A stretch of 64,000 nucleotides of DNA from Paenibacillus oceani (GCF_014705615.1 NZ_JACXJA010000045.1:1-64000); one strand, 5' to 3'; shown: positions 53,062 to 62,724, counted from the first letter of the stretch. Made by a program: numbers and translations. The notes: generated from the letters alone by a model not told the origin.

Positions 53062-54987
53062 TTAGAGAGCCTGCGCTTGCCAATGAATAACGATACCGCT
53101 GGACGCAACAGGGACGTGATTAGCAAACACAGCGAATGTCGCCACGCCGGAAGAATCCAGCGAGACAAGCCGGCACGAACCGTTTTCAGCAGCATCCTCC
53201 ACCGTCGCCGTTACGCTAAAGCCTTTGGAGTAGGCTCTCAGGCCGAGCGGGATCGCTACTTCTCCGGCAGCATTCGTCGTACCGGCATACCTGCCTCTCG
53301 CCGTATAACCTTGTACTCCGGTAATATCGTTGCCTTGACCTTGAACCGTGATTGTACCGCTTATGAAGCCGCGAAGCTGGTTGTCGCTCCCTGTGAGGAG
53401 TACGTCACCGTCGATGTTAACGTCCATGACATTGCGGTTTCCGGCGATCAGCAGCTCGTAGCCGGCGCAATTGGCGGCAACGACTTCCAACTTGTTGTTC
53501 GACCCGTACACGGCGACTCCGTTGCTCCCCGCTCCGGTAACCGTGACGCTGCCCCGGCAAAAGCCGCCCGAGAGAACGCAGCCGCTCTGTGCCGGGCTGT
53601 CGATCAGTAAATCGATTACTTGATAGCTGTACCGGATCATCGCTCCGGTGCCCGCCGTTCTTCTCATCACTCCGCGGTACACGTTGTGGCCTTCGGCGGA
53701 CGATTCCGTCAGTTCTTCGACTCCTGCCCCCTCGGAGGTGCCGTTTATCGTGAAGTCGTAAGTTGTATAGCTTGCTCCCTGCGACCAAATGCCCCGGCCT
53801 ACGTTTTTGGACGAGAAATCGACGCGGCCGAGCGTCGGATTGTTCGCCTGTGACGTGCCCTTGATCGCATGTACCGCATACCCGACATTTTCCATATACA
53901 AGGCCGACAGATTAAATCCTTTGGCCGTATTTTGCATCGAAACGCCGGTTTGCATGCCCCGGATGACGTTGGCAGCCCCGACAACGCCTTCGCATTCGGC
54001 ATCGGCAGCGTCCGTCGGCTTGCCGTATCCGCTCAGACGAATCCCATGGCTGTTGCCGCGAATTCCGTCAACTCCATTGCCGACGATCATCGAGTACGAC
54101 GCCCCGATATTCTCGATCGCCATCTTCTCGATATTACGGAAGCTGTTGAAGGCGGCGACTCCGTACTCGTGGCGACGGCGCGGCAGATGAATGCTTCCGT
54201 AACCGAAAGAGATCCCGAGTGCGGCCGTATCCACCTTATTAAGCATCACCCTGTTGAATTCCCCGCCGCCGAACTTGATCGAAGCGTGATTATTGGCCGT
54301 CCCTCCCCCGGGACTGCTCGAATCCGGCTGAGCGAGCCTGAAGCCGACGACATCCTTGTAGCTCGGTCCCGGTACGCCGGTAAAATAAACGATCGAATGG
54401 TCGACAGCCGTCTGCACAATCTCCGCATTCCAGGCGTAGAGCGACGATTTGGCGAAAATTTCAGCGGATATCGACGTTTCTCCTTCAAAGTGAAACGTTT
54501 CTCTGCGCCCTCCCGCAACCAGAGCAGAAACCGTATTGACATCAACCAGCAGGCCGATCGCCATCCAGCATCCGAGACCGGAAGGGTCCGTTTCGCCGGC
54601 ACGCTGCAAAAATCCGGCCAGATTGTTCCTATCGAATGGCACGGTAGGACTGACGATCGTCCCTCCGTTATGAGCGAATTTCGGACAATCCGCGTCCCAG
54701 TAATAGATGCCGCCTCCCGTATCCGTGCCCGGCATATAGCCGATCAGATGCACCTGCCGTCCCGCATACTCGCCTTCATAACCGTTCAAGTCGGCTATGC
54801 TGTCCAGCGCCAGCACCCGCTTCTTCAACATCTCGGGCAAACCTCCCGGCCCGCCTCCGTACATATGCCCCGTAACCGTTCCTTGCTGAGCGGAGGTGAC
54901 TTGGATAAATGACCCCGTCGCAAGCGCAGCGCCTGCGACACCAAGCGCCGTCAGAATCGATCTGCGGCTCATCTTTTGTTCGGACAT
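53062..54987 (-). CDS. Second Tat-exported right-handed beta-helix protein
   Basis: This 641-residue protein starts with a twin-arginine signal (MSRRSILTALGVAGAALATG, residues 6-25, then FIQVTSAQQG). Residues 55-140 form a small domain like that preceding tailspike beta-helices (YAGRQVHLIGYMPGTDTGGG, YYWDAD). A long beta-helix follows (about 180-570; HNVYRGVMRRTAGTGAMIRY, GSVTVTGAGSNGVAVYGSNN). The last 80 residues look like a beta-sandwich tip. AGAAGGAG lies 8 nt before the ATG at 54987; upstream in-frame starts are not needed. It shares fold and export route, but little sequence, with the protein at 4856. The next gene upstream is a LacI repressor. The substrate is unknown; a glycan is likely. 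Confidence 0.78.
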   Translation of the reverse strand: MSEQKMSRRSILTALGVAGAALATGSFIQVTSAQQGTVTGHMYGGGPGGLPEMLKKRVLALDSIADLNGYEGEYAGRQVHLIGYMPGTDTGGGIYYWDADCPKFAHNGGTIVSPTVPFDRNNLAGFLQRAGETDPSGLGCWMAIGLLVDVNTVSALVAGGRRETFHFEGETSISAEIFAKSSLYAWNAEIVQTAVDHSIVYFTGVPGPSYKDVVGFRLAQPDSSSPGGGTANNHASIKFGGGEFNRVMLNKVDTAALGISFGYGSIHLPRRRHEYGVAAFNSFRNIEKMAIENIGASYSMIVGNGVDGIRGNSHGIRLSGYGKPTDAADAECEGVVGAANVIRGMQTGVSMQNTAKGFNLSALYMENVGYAVHAIKGTSQANNPTLGRVDFSSKNVGRGIWSQGASYTTYDFTINGTSEGAGVEELTESSAEGHNVYRGVMRRTAGTGAMIRYSYQVIDLLIDSPAQSGCVLSGGFCRGSVTVTGAGSNGVAVYGSNNKLEVVAANCAGYELLIAGNRNVMDVNIDGDVLLTGSDNQLRGFISGTITVQGQGNDITGVQGYTARGRYAGTTNAAGEVAIPLGLRAYSKGFSVTATVEDAAENGSCRLVSLDSSGVATFAVFANHVPVASSGIVIHWQAQAL

Positions 54988-55063
54988 TCGAATCGCTCCT
55001 TCTGTGTAATCGTCCGGGAAGCGCTCCTGCTCCATAGCACGGGCAACCATTCCGTGTTACGAG

Positions 55064-56038
55064 TCAAGGCGCCGCCGGCTTTACCGATTGACGCACGGTC
55101 AGAACCGTCTCTATCATCAGGTCAAACGAATCGGATTCGTCGGCAGGCTTCACGATCCCGGTCAGCATATCGAACGCTTTGGCCGCAATCTCGCTTGCCG
55201 AAGGTCCGACGGTCGTGATCGGGACGGGAAGCGCTTCCAACTCGGGGATATCGTCGTACACGATGATCGATAAATCGTCGGGAACGCGCACCCCGTTTTT
55301 TCGCAGAACGTGATCCACCTTTAAATACACCGCGTGTGAATCGGCTACGAGTGCGGTAGGCTTTTGTTCATGTTCAAGCATGCTTCTCATTTTGGCTTCA
55401 AAATGTTCGTCGTTCGGGTGCACGAGATACTCGCGGCGAAAGTCGAGCCCGCGCTCGTCGCCGGCCTGCATAAAGCCTTCCAGCTTATCGTTGTATCCGC
55501 CCGCGTAAGCGATTCGTCTATGGCCTTGCCCGGCAAGAAAGCTGACCGCCTCATAGATGCCCTTTCTCCGGTTGATCGAGATCGTCAGAGCGCCGTCCAT
55601 TTTTTTGCCGCCGATCAGCAGCAGTTTGCCTTGGAAAGCCTCCTTTTCTGTCAAAAATTCGCTGGTTGGTTCCCAAGTGGAATGGCACCAAAATATAACG
55701 TTATCCGCGAAAACCTGATTAAACACGCTTAAGGCCGCTGCAGGCTCGTTCATCGAGATGATCACATTGAAATCGCGCTTAAGCCCTTCCGCATGAAGCT
55801 CCATGCTGAGGTGATAAAAAAACTGTCCTTTGATGGACGGCCAAATCAGACCGACGTGGCGCGTCTTTCGATCGACAAGTCGTTTGGCGGCAAGGTTGGG
55901 CTTGTAGTTCATTTGGGCGGCAATCGCGAGAATCTTTTGTTTGGTCTTTTCACTTACCCCCTTTTCGTTATTCAGCGCGTTGGAAACGGTTACATGGGAA
56001 ACGCCAGCCGCTTTTGCTATATCCTTGATCGTAACCAT
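55064..56038 (-). CDS. LacI-family transcriptional repressor
   Basis: This 324-residue repressor has the N-terminal LacI headpiece (VTIKDIAKAAGVSHVTVSNA, hinge LAAKRLV) and a periplasmic-binding-protein-like effector domain (VGLIWPSIKGQFFYHLSMEL, IVYDDIPELEALPVPITTV). The gene stands between a binding-protein gene (378 nt upstream) and the Tat beta-helix gene (76 nt downstream). Two TTAAACGYGTAA sites, one inside its own promoter, suggest autoregulation; a related sequence lies before the binding-protein gene. The effector is likely a sugar or uronide. Confidence 0.92.
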   Translation of the reverse strand: MVTIKDIAKAAGVSHVTVSNALNNEKGVSEKTKQKILAIAAQMNYKPNLAAKRLVDRKTRHVGLIWPSIKGQFFYHLSMELHAEGLKRDFNVIISMNEPAAALSVFNQVFADNVIFWCHSTWEPTSEFLTEKEAFQGKLLLIGGKKMDGALTISINRRKGIYEAVSFLAGQGHRRIAYAGGYNDKLEGFMQAGDERGLDFRREYLVHPNDEHFEAKMRSMLEHEQKPTALVADSHAVYLKVDHVLRKNGVRVPDDLSIIVYDDIPELEALPVPITTVGPSASEIAAKAFDMLTGIVKPADESDSFDLMIETVLTVRQSVKPAAP

Positions 56039-56072
56039 CTCTGTCTCTTCACTCCTAATCCGTTATATGCTC

Positions 56073-56145
56073 ATTATATTAAACGTGTAAGTATCAGTAA
56101 ATAGCGAATTTCAATGAGAGTATAATAAATTAATTAAACGCGTAA
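56073..56145 (-). promoter_or_regulatory. LacI-gene promoter with two operator-like sites
   Basis: On the minus strand TTTACT (56096-56101), a 17-nt spacer and TATAAT (56073-56078) form a good promoter. The spacer contains TTACACGTTTAA (56079-56090). A near copy, TTACGCGTTTAA, lies at 56134-56145, 55 bp upstream. The ACGYGT centre is typical of LacI-family operators. Confidence 0.65.
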
Positions 56146-56415
56146 GTACTCGCTCGTTTGTGTCCGCACGCCAAAGAGCCGGAAATCGCACAGCGGATCT
56201 CCGGTCCTTTCTCCACTCCTATTTACCCCATCTGTTACCCGAACATGATAGGACCTGACTTTAAGACTGACTCTCCCTGCATTGGTGCAACTTGCGTGGC
56301 CGTTCGATGATCGCCGCTTTCCATACAAGCCGTTTCTCCATACTGAAACCTGGAAGACAAATAGTTTGCCTGCTTAGCATTCGGAAGGTTAGCGTTGTGT
56401 GCCGCTCCTTGCTGG
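56146..56415. other. Intergenic DNA after the binding-protein gene
   Basis: No gene, repeat or clear terminator was found between the LacI operator region and the end of the solute-binding protein gene. Confidence 0.4.
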
Positions 56416-57762
56416 TCACTTCGTCCCGGTAGTGGCGATCTGCTCCTCGATGCGCTTGTTCGATGTCGCCTCGGCTTCACGCAACGCTGTGTTGACATCT
56501 TTTTTTCCTGTGACCACTTCGGCAAATACGGCTTGAATGCTCGTATCGGCGATCGCGTAATACGGCGAGAAGGGAGGCGCGGCCGCAAACTTATCGGGGA
56601 AGAAGGCAGCGATATTTTTCCCTTTGTAGTTTTTATTATTTTGTCCGAACGCCGCTTGAACTTCCGGCGTATTAATCGCCGGCGTAAACCCTTCCTTCGC
56701 CAGCTCGATCTGAACCTCCTGCGAGGTAAGGTAGGCAGCGACCTCAAAGGCGGCCTGCTTATGCTTACTCGTGGACATGACGTACAGATAGTACGGATCG
56801 ACCGAAGACGCTATGCCCGGCGCTTCTTTATAAGAAGGCATCGGCGCGACGTCCCAGTTCAGCACTTCCGTATCGGGCAGCCGCCGGGCGACATTCGTAT
56901 AGTGGGGATACATCGCCAACGTCTGATCCTTGAAAAACATATTTTCCAGATCCGAACCTTTCGCCATCCTATCCGTCGCTTCGAATCCCGGTACGGTGAA
57001 GAATCGCACCCAGTTGTCAAAGATCGTCTTCACTTTGTCGTCGAAAACGGATTTGTTCGTCTTCGGATTGACCAGCTCTACAGGAAGCTGACTCGTACGA
57101 TACTGCCACAATATATTGGTGCCGAGCCCGTAATATTTGATGCCGCCTTCGAGCCGGCTCAGTTTTACCGACGTATCGTACAGTTCATCGTAAGTCATGC
57201 CCGCTTTCGGATAAGCGACGCCGAATTTGTCGAAAAGCGTCCGATTGTAGAACAGCACCTGGAACTGGGTAAAGGCCGGCAGTCCGTACAAACCTCCCTT
57301 GGCGATATCGCGCTGGATATCGATAATCGTCTTGTCGAACCGGTTCAAATCAAATTTGCTCGTCTGAATCATCTCCGTCAGATCGGTCTCCAGATTGTAA
57401 TCCAGCACCATCCGGCGCGTGCCGGACGGGGTGACGAGCATCAGGTCGAACGGTGTTCCGGCCGTGATCAACTGGTCGAGCGGCACGCTGCTGTTCGGGA
57501 TGAGCTTGGGCGTAATATGCGGGAATTTCTTCTTGATCGCGTTCCCGTAGAGAGCGTCGAACATCTCTGGAGTCCAGTTCGATTGCCCGCCATACAAAAC
57601 AATTTCGATCGGCTCCGGCGGCTTCGCCTCCGCCTGTTTCCCGGCCGTCTCCGAGCCGACCCGCTCGCCCTCCCGACTGTCCCCGCCGCCGCTGCAGCCT
57701 GCCGCCCCTATGGTGAGCATGGCTGCGCATACCATACTTATACCTGCCCGATATTTCCTCAA
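56416..57762 (-). CDS. Extracellular solute-binding lipoprotein (family 1)
   Basis: This 448-residue sugar-binding protein has a lipoprotein signal peptide ending LTIGAAGC with C23 as lipid attachment. The rest has the usual family features (IKKKFPHITPKLIPNSSVPL, PAFTQFQVLFYNRTLFDKFG, QAAFEVAAYLTSQEVQIELA). It would capture oligosaccharides for an ABC importer, but no permease genes are adjacent. The TTG start has GGAGGG 6 nt upstream. It lies 93 nt after the GH88/GH105-like gene and before the LacI gene. A CcpA-like and a LacI-like site lie just upstream. Confidence 0.92.
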   Translation of the reverse strand: MRKYRAGISMVCAAMLTIGAAGCSGGGDSREGERVGSETAGKQAEAKPPEPIEIVLYGGQSNWTPEMFDALYGNAIKKKFPHITPKLIPNSSVPLDQLITAGTPFDLMLVTPSGTRRMVLDYNLETDLTEMIQTSKFDLNRFDKTIIDIQRDIAKGGLYGLPAFTQFQVLFYNRTLFDKFGVAYPKAGMTYDELYDTSVKLSRLEGGIKYYGLGTNILWQYRTSQLPVELVNPKTNKSVFDDKVKTIFDNWVRFFTVPGFEATDRMAKGSDLENMFFKDQTLAMYPHYTNVARRLPDTEVLNWDVAPMPSYKEAPGIASSVDPYYLYVMSTSKHKQAAFEVAAYLTSQEVQIELAKEGFTPAINTPEVQAAFGQNNKNYKGKNIAAFFPDKFAAAPPFSPYYAIADTSIQAVFAEVVTGKKDVNTALREAEATSNKRIEEQIATTGTK

Positions 57763-57798
57763 AACGATCCCTCCGTTACGATAATGGCAAAGCTATAG

Positions 57799-57831
57799 TG
57801 AAGCGCTTTCCTACTTACACACACGTTTAGC
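57799..57831 (-). promoter_or_regulatory. cre-like and LacI-like sites before the binding-protein gene
   Basis: TGAAGCGCTTTC (57799-57810) resembles a catabolite-response element around AAGCGCTT, lacking one A of the consensus. Next to it CTACTTACACACACGTTTAG (57811-57830) matches the LacI-gene operator ACTTACAC-ACGTTTA with two extra bases. Confidence 0.45.
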
Positions 57832-57855
57832 GGATTCTGGCTTTCCCCTTAACTT

Positions 57856-59328
57856 TTATTCGGGCTTCCTTACATCCAAAGACGCATACAGCTGTGCCAG
57901 CAGCCCCATCCCCATCTGCGACAAGACGCGGTATCCGCAAGTTTGCAGCTCGATGCCGCCCGCATTATGCTGGGTAACGCCCGATAAAATCCCGTCCGGC
58001 GTCAGGTACGACTGGATTTCCGCGAGCGCTTTCTCCGCCGCTTCGTAATGCCGCCGTTCCAGCAGCCCTTCCCTCGCTCCGAGCGCAAGAGCAGCGGCAA
58101 TCCCGGCCGAACCCGACGTTTCGATACCGGTATCCGAATCGTCGAGAAACGAAGTCCAAACGCCTTCCGGCTGCACCCATTGCAGAGCGACATCCGCAAT
58201 CCTGCGAATCTCCCGCTCCAGTTCGTTCATGGCTGGGAGCTGGCCGAAAGCGGAAGATTTCAACTCGTGCCACGTTCGCGTCATGCCGAGCATATACCAG
58301 GCATACGCCCGCGACCAGTTGCGGAACACGTAAGCGCCCGTCTTCCGATTGTACCTAAGGAACAGATGAGTGCCCCGGGCCAGCGCGTCGCGGCGTATCA
58401 TCACCTCGCCGATCGCCCGTTCCGCCAAAGCCGCCCGCTCCAGCTTCGCCGCAACGACGGCCATCGGGTATGCGACCGTATACACGCCTTCCGCGGTAAT
58501 CGTATCTCCGTCGACAATCGCACCGCCTCCCACCTGAAGCCGGGCCTCCCAGAACGAGAGAGTCCGCGAAATCAGCGGGTGATCGGGATGAAGCTTGGCG
58601 ATAACCGCAAGCGGCAAAGTCGCTTCGATCGTGGTCAGCTTGTCGTCCGCCGGCTGACCGTGCAAGTCTTCATACCGGAGACTTCCGTCCTCGCTCACAT
58701 ATTGCCGAAGATGCATCCCGATAGCCGGATCGATCCGGTCCGCTCCGACAGAAGGACGCAGCGCGTATAGTCCATCCAGCACGCAGCCTTCCAGCCAGCC
58801 GAAAGGCTGCAGGGAGGACAGCGAGGCGAAGCTGTTCACAAACGCCCCGGTCCGCGGCTCCCCGCCCCCAACGAGCAGATGGGGGACAAATAACCGGCGC
58901 GTGTCATCGCCCTGCAGCTCATCGAATATCCATAAAGGCTGGCCATCGCCTTCCATTCTCAGAACGACGCCTTCCCGAAATGCCGCCGCCGTCCGCTCCC
59001 CGTCCAGGATAAGCTCGAACGGCTGGAACGTGTACGCATAACGAATATCGAGACTGCCGAGCTTCTCGCCCGACACCCCGAGCAGCACGTCTACCTTGCA
59101 CGCCGACCGGTAATCCAGCGCAGCGGTAATCCGCAGCCGGCCCTCTCCCGGGCAAGGCGAATTGACGATCGTCACCTGCCTCTTCCATTCCAGATATAGC
59201 TCCGATCCGGCGCTGAGCTCGACAACGCTCCAGCCGCGAGGCAGCCTTTTGCCCTCTGGCCACGCTCCGGCCGCATGAGTGCCGGTCAGATTCGCCGAAT
59301 AGTACACAGGAGTTTCATAATTGAACAC
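57856..59328 (-). CDS. GH88/GH105-like unsaturated uronyl hydrolase
   Basis: This 490-residue cytoplasmic protein has an N-terminal beta-rich domain (about 1-150) and a C-terminal alpha/alpha-barrel (about 190-485). The barrel carries stretches typical of GH88/GH105 unsaturated glucuronyl or rhamnogalacturonyl hydrolases: DDKLTTIEATLPLA, FRNWSRAYAWYMLGMTR and GVWTSFLDDSDTGIETSGSA. Those enzymes remove the unsaturated uronic acid made by lyases, which suits the pectate lyase and PL22-like genes in the window. The GTG start at 59328 has GGAGGT 6 nt upstream. An AraC gene is divergent. The exact family number is uncertain. Confidence 0.7.
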   Translation of the reverse strand: MFNYETPVYYSANLTGTHAAGAWPEGKRLPRGWSVVELSAGSELYLEWKRQVTIVNSPCPGEGRLRITAALDYRSACKVDVLLGVSGEKLGSLDIRYAYTFQPFELILDGERTAAAFREGVVLRMEGDGQPLWIFDELQGDDTRRLFVPHLLVGGGEPRTGAFVNSFASLSSLQPFGWLEGCVLDGLYALRPSVGADRIDPAIGMHLRQYVSEDGSLRYEDLHGQPADDKLTTIEATLPLAVIAKLHPDHPLISRTLSFWEARLQVGGGAIVDGDTITAEGVYTVAYPMAVVAAKLERAALAERAIGEVMIRRDALARGTHLFLRYNRKTGAYVFRNWSRAYAWYMLGMTRTWHELKSSAFGQLPAMNELEREIRRIADVALQWVQPEGVWTSFLDDSDTGIETSGSAGIAAALALGAREGLLERRHYEAAEKALAEIQSYLTPDGILSGVTQHNAGGIELQTCGYRVLSQMGMGLLAQLYASLDVRKPE

Positions 59329-59664
59329 CGCTTGACCTCCAATGGTATAAGACCGCACGAATATAACTTAACAATTTGTAAATACATTTTCCACTTATGA
59401 ATAACCCCGATCCCCTATGAAAAGCGTCCCTCCTCTAATAAGTGAGCCGATGATCTGGAATATATACGGTAAGACAACGTCTCTCACCATCCCGGCTTTC
59501 TTTCCATTGTAGAGATTTCCGTTCGAAACTCCATTAAAAATATGTTAATACCTTAACGATATCACTATTAAAAATAGGTAAAACCGATTGCTTTTGACCG
59601 GCTGCGCCTGTAAGCTCATCAATAGTAGGAAAATTTTCAATCAGCCAACCGGGAGGACATGCGC
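59329..59664. other. Divergent promoter region of the hydrolase and AraC genes
   Basis: The 336-nt AT-rich gap holds both promoters. TTAACAATTTGTAAATACAT near 59370 and TTAATACCTTAACGATATCA near 59551 are AT-rich candidates, but no perfect dyad or clean direct repeat was found. Confidence 0.4.
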
Positions 59665-60477
59665 ATGCTTCGACTGGAAAATGTAATATTCGATGACCAT
59701 ATTCCGAACTGGCGAAGATCCAGAATCAAATCGATGCGGCATGTGATCATTTTTGTCGTGCAGGGAACGTTTCAGTTTGAACTGGACGACTTCAACACCG
59801 AGCTTACCAAGGGAGACATCTTGTTCGTTCGCCCGGGACCGTATCGGTCCGGCACTAACGGTCCGTTCCCTCCGCATCAGAAATATGTAGCTCATTTCCA
59901 GCTTGACGAGTCCTCCAGGCAGCTATCGGCCCCTCACGGTTCCGAGAAAGGATACGTTATCTACAAAACAAACCGGGCCGAATATTTTCGCCAGCGATTC
60001 CATGCTCTGCATCAGGCGTGGATAGACAAAAGCGCCTACCATGAATTCGTCTGCCACGGGCTCATCTCGGAAATACTCGGCTCCATGCTCCAGGAATTGG
60101 ACCGAAAAAACATCGCTTCTTCCAAATTAAAACTTGCCCGCCAAATTGAAAAACATATCCAGCAGCATTTCAAGGAAGAAATCCGGCTCGAACAGCTGTG
60201 CGAGCTTGTCCAGTTGTCGCCCAACTACGTGATCCGCATCTTCAAGGAAGTGTTTAATCAGACGCCCCTTGGTTACATTCACCAACTGCGGGTTTCCGTG
60301 GCGCGGGACATGCTGCTCCAATCAGATATAACGATCCACGAAATATCGAATTACTTGGGTTTCTGCGATCCGACGTACTTCAATCGCGTATTCCGGAAAA
60401 TAACCGGCTATCCGCCCTCCCAGCTGCGCAAAGAGCGAAAAGAAGCGGAAGCTGAAAGCGTCGTCCGGAACCGATGA
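59665..60477 (+). CDS. AraC-family transcriptional regulator with cupin domain
   Basis: This 270-residue regulator has a cupin-type N-terminal domain (about 1-150; HVIIFVVQGTFQFELDDF, GDILFVRPGPYRSG). Its AraC DNA-binding domain covers about 165-262 (RLEQLCELVQLSPNYVIRIF, HEISNYLGFCDPTYFNRVFR). The second ATG, at 59665, is chosen because GGGAGG lies 8 nt upstream; the ATG at 59659 is too close. It is divergent from the GH88/GH105-like gene and should activate it in response to a sugar or uronide. Confidence 0.9.
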   Translation: MLRLENVIFDDHIPNWRRSRIKSMRHVIIFVVQGTFQFELDDFNTELTKGDILFVRPGPYRSGTNGPFPPHQKYVAHFQLDESSRQLSAPHGSEKGYVIYKTNRAEYFRQRFHALHQAWIDKSAYHEFVCHGLISEILGSMLQELDRKNIASSKLKLARQIEKHIQQHFKEEIRLEQLCELVQLSPNYVIRIFKEVFNQTPLGYIHQLRVSVARDMLLQSDITIHEISNYLGFCDPTYFNRVFRKITGYPPSQLRKERKEAEAESVVRNR

Positions 60478-60516
60478 AAGGATAAGCCAGTGTTAGGGGA
60501 GCGGCTCCAAAAACGC

Positions 60517-60558
60517 AAAAAAGCCGGCTTGAGCTATAGAAAGCTCGAACCGGCTCGG
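60517..60558 (-). terminator. Terminator of the two-component operon
   Basis: GAGCCGGTTCGAGCTT and AGCTCAAGCCGGCTT form a long stem on the minus strand followed by TTTTTG, about 155 nt after the kinase stop. It may also end the convergent AraC transcript. Confidence 0.7.
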
Positions 60559-60714
60559 CTGAACGCACCAAATAACGGGTGCTAATCATTCCTATTCCCC
60601 GCGATTATCGCATATGCTGCGGCTGTTGAATAGCGGCTCCCCAGGCAGCAGCATGTGCATGATGAACTAAGCCCGTCGAATGATTCCGCGGCAAGCTCCT
60701 TGTTCCACGACGGG

Positions 60715-62724
60715 TCAATGCAGCGGCAAGCGGATGGACAGCTCGCATCCCATCGGGGTTCCATCCGCATCGGCGGAAGAACGGATATAAACTTCCCCTC
60801 CGAGCAATTCCACCCGTTCCATCATGGCCGTTAACCCGAACCCGGGAACGGCGGACCCGAACGGCTCCCCGTCGCTAATAAGCTGAAAATGCAGCGTATC
60901 CGCCGCTGTTCGAATCGAAAAGCGGACACAAGCGCATTTGCCATGGCGAATGCTGTTGGTCAGTCCCTCCTGAAGCGCATGATACAGCACTCGTTCCGTC
61001 AATGCGCCAAGAGCCGGAGCGGGGGGAAGCGAGATGTCCGTCTCAATCCGGATGTCCATCGTATCCTCGGTATATTGGATCAGCTCCCGCAGAGACGACT
61101 CCAGCGACATCGGCGGATGGTCGTCATCCGCTTTCATGATTCGGACCGCCTGGCGAATATCATTCAGCCCTTTGCGGACAAGCTCGCTTAACAAATCCAT
61201 CTTTTCCATGGGAAGTCCGCCATTCCGCTCAGCCAGCGTTTTCGTCGCTTCGATCTGCACGATCGCCGCCGTGAGCGTATGTCCCACCACGTCATGCATC
61301 TCGTAAGCGATCCGATTCCGCTCTTCCAAGACGGATTTTTCGGCGAGCGTTTCGGCTTTCTCGCGAAGCGTGAGCGCCAGGTTGCGGTTGGCCTGCTCCA
61401 GCTCGCCTGTACGCGTGTGGACCAACTGCTCCAGATTGCGGTGAAACTGCTCCAGCTCCTTGTTTTTCACGAGAAGTTCCGCCGCGCTGCGCTCCGCCTC
61501 CTGATGAACCCGGCGCACCCTGCTGACGATAACCATGGACATGCAAATGATAAATAAAAACAAAGCATTGGGCAGTAAACCTTCACTGATCCTGTACCAA
61601 TACGTTTGCGAACTCAGCCATTCGGTTAACAGACCGGGCATCGTATACAGGACTAGACTGCTGGTCGCACATAGTGTAAAGGTGGAATTTCCCCGCATCA
61701 GCCATAGCTGCTCCTGACGTCCGACGGCTGCACGGTCGCCGTTCGCCGCTTGCGGCGCCCATAATTTGTAGTGCGTAAGCGCATACGCAACGATAATAAA
61801 GCCGGCCACCGCTGCAGTCGCGTTGCCATAGATCCGGTACTCCATATACAGCCGCGGCAGCGTAATCGCAGCAGCTACAGACGCCAGCCCGTACACCCCC
61901 ATCATCGCATGCACGATCAGGATCAGCGGCCGGCGGCCGGCATTAAGCGCGCTGGTATAAAACCCGATACAGCCCCAGATCGCCAGCGGGGTTAACAGCT
62001 CATTCCAGTAGTACCCATGCTCCATGTCGATAAACCATTGCATCAGCCGGCAAGAGAACAGAAACGATAACCCCATGGAGAGATTGAACAACGCAAACCA
62101 TCCGTACAACGTCACCTTGCGCCGAATAAACATGGCCAGCCCGACAAACCCGGCAGCCACGCTTAAAGTGCCGTATATCACAAAGGTCAGCTCCGAACGG
62201 ATCAGCGCATACAATATTTGATCCGGTTCGCCGGCCAATACCCAATCGTTGCCGAACAAGGCGTCGCCTTCCCATTCCGTCCGGATCAGCAGCTGTTTTC
62301 CTGCGTCCTGCGGATTGATCTGGACCGGATGTATCAATTTCGTGCCGTTGATATGGTCGCTCGCGTTGTCCTTATGAAACCGGTAGATCGAATCCTGATT
62401 CAGCATAACTTCAAAATGGGTAAAACGGGCTAAAAATAAATACGGATTCCGCCAGTTCAGCTCGGGCAAGGTGCGCTGCAGCCAAACCGTTCCTTTGTAC
62501 CCCTTCAACATAAGCCTCGTATCAGCATTAAAGGGCTTCCAGACAGTGTCCTCCGGACGTTCCGGACCAAAGCCGATTTCCCACTGCCCGACAAGCGCGG
62601 CATAAGGCTCGCGATGTTCGCCGACCCGGCTGTTCCGCTCCAGCATCACTGCGGGCAAGAAGGTGCAGAAGACGATCAGGCAGACGAGACACCACAGGAG
62701 AAGGGAAATGCGCTCTCTGTTCAT
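60715..62724 (-). CDS. NarL-type sensor histidine kinase with 7TM sensor
   Basis: This 669-residue kinase begins with a membrane helix (about 8-28). An extracellular beta-rich domain follows (about 40-180; LMLKGYKGTVWLQRTLPELN, LLIRTEWEGDALFG), then seven membrane helices (about 190-410), the 7TMR-DISM plan. A coiled coil leads to a HisKA_3 dimerisation domain with the phospho-acceptor His near 475 (RIAYEMHDVVGHTLTAAI) and an ATPase domain (LYHALQEGLTNSIRHG, GFGLTAMMERVELLGG). It phosphorylates the LuxR-type partner encoded just upstream; the genes overlap by 4 nt (ATGA). The extracellular domain may bind a carbohydrate. No target promoter can be named. Confidence 0.92.
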   Translation of the reverse strand: MNRERISLLLWCLVCLIVFCTFLPAVMLERNSRVGEHREPYAALVGQWEIGFGPERPEDTVWKPFNADTRLMLKGYKGTVWLQRTLPELNWRNPYLFLARFTHFEVMLNQDSIYRFHKDNASDHINGTKLIHPVQINPQDAGKQLLIRTEWEGDALFGNDWVLAGEPDQILYALIRSELTFVIYGTLSVAAGFVGLAMFIRRKVTLYGWFALFNLSMGLSFLFSCRLMQWFIDMEHGYYWNELLTPLAIWGCIGFYTSALNAGRRPLILIVHAMMGVYGLASVAAAITLPRLYMEYRIYGNATAAVAGFIIVAYALTHYKLWAPQAANGDRAAVGRQEQLWLMRGNSTFTLCATSSLVLYTMPGLLTEWLSSQTYWYRISEGLLPNALFLFIICMSMVIVSRVRRVHQEAERSAAELLVKNKELEQFHRNLEQLVHTRTGELEQANRNLALTLREKAETLAEKSVLEERNRIAYEMHDVVGHTLTAAIVQIEATKTLAERNGGLPMEKMDLLSELVRKGLNDIRQAVRIMKADDDHPPMSLESSLRELIQYTEDTMDIRIETDISLPPAPALGALTERVLYHALQEGLTNSIRHGKCACVRFSIRTAADTLHFQLISDGEPFGSAVPGFGLTAMMERVELLGGEVYIRSSADADGTPMGCELSIRLPLH

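Noticed and set aside
56395-57798. A 467-codon plus-strand frame
   Set aside because: Antisense to the solute-binding lipoprotein gene, with no ribosome site and Arg/Ile-rich shadow composition.
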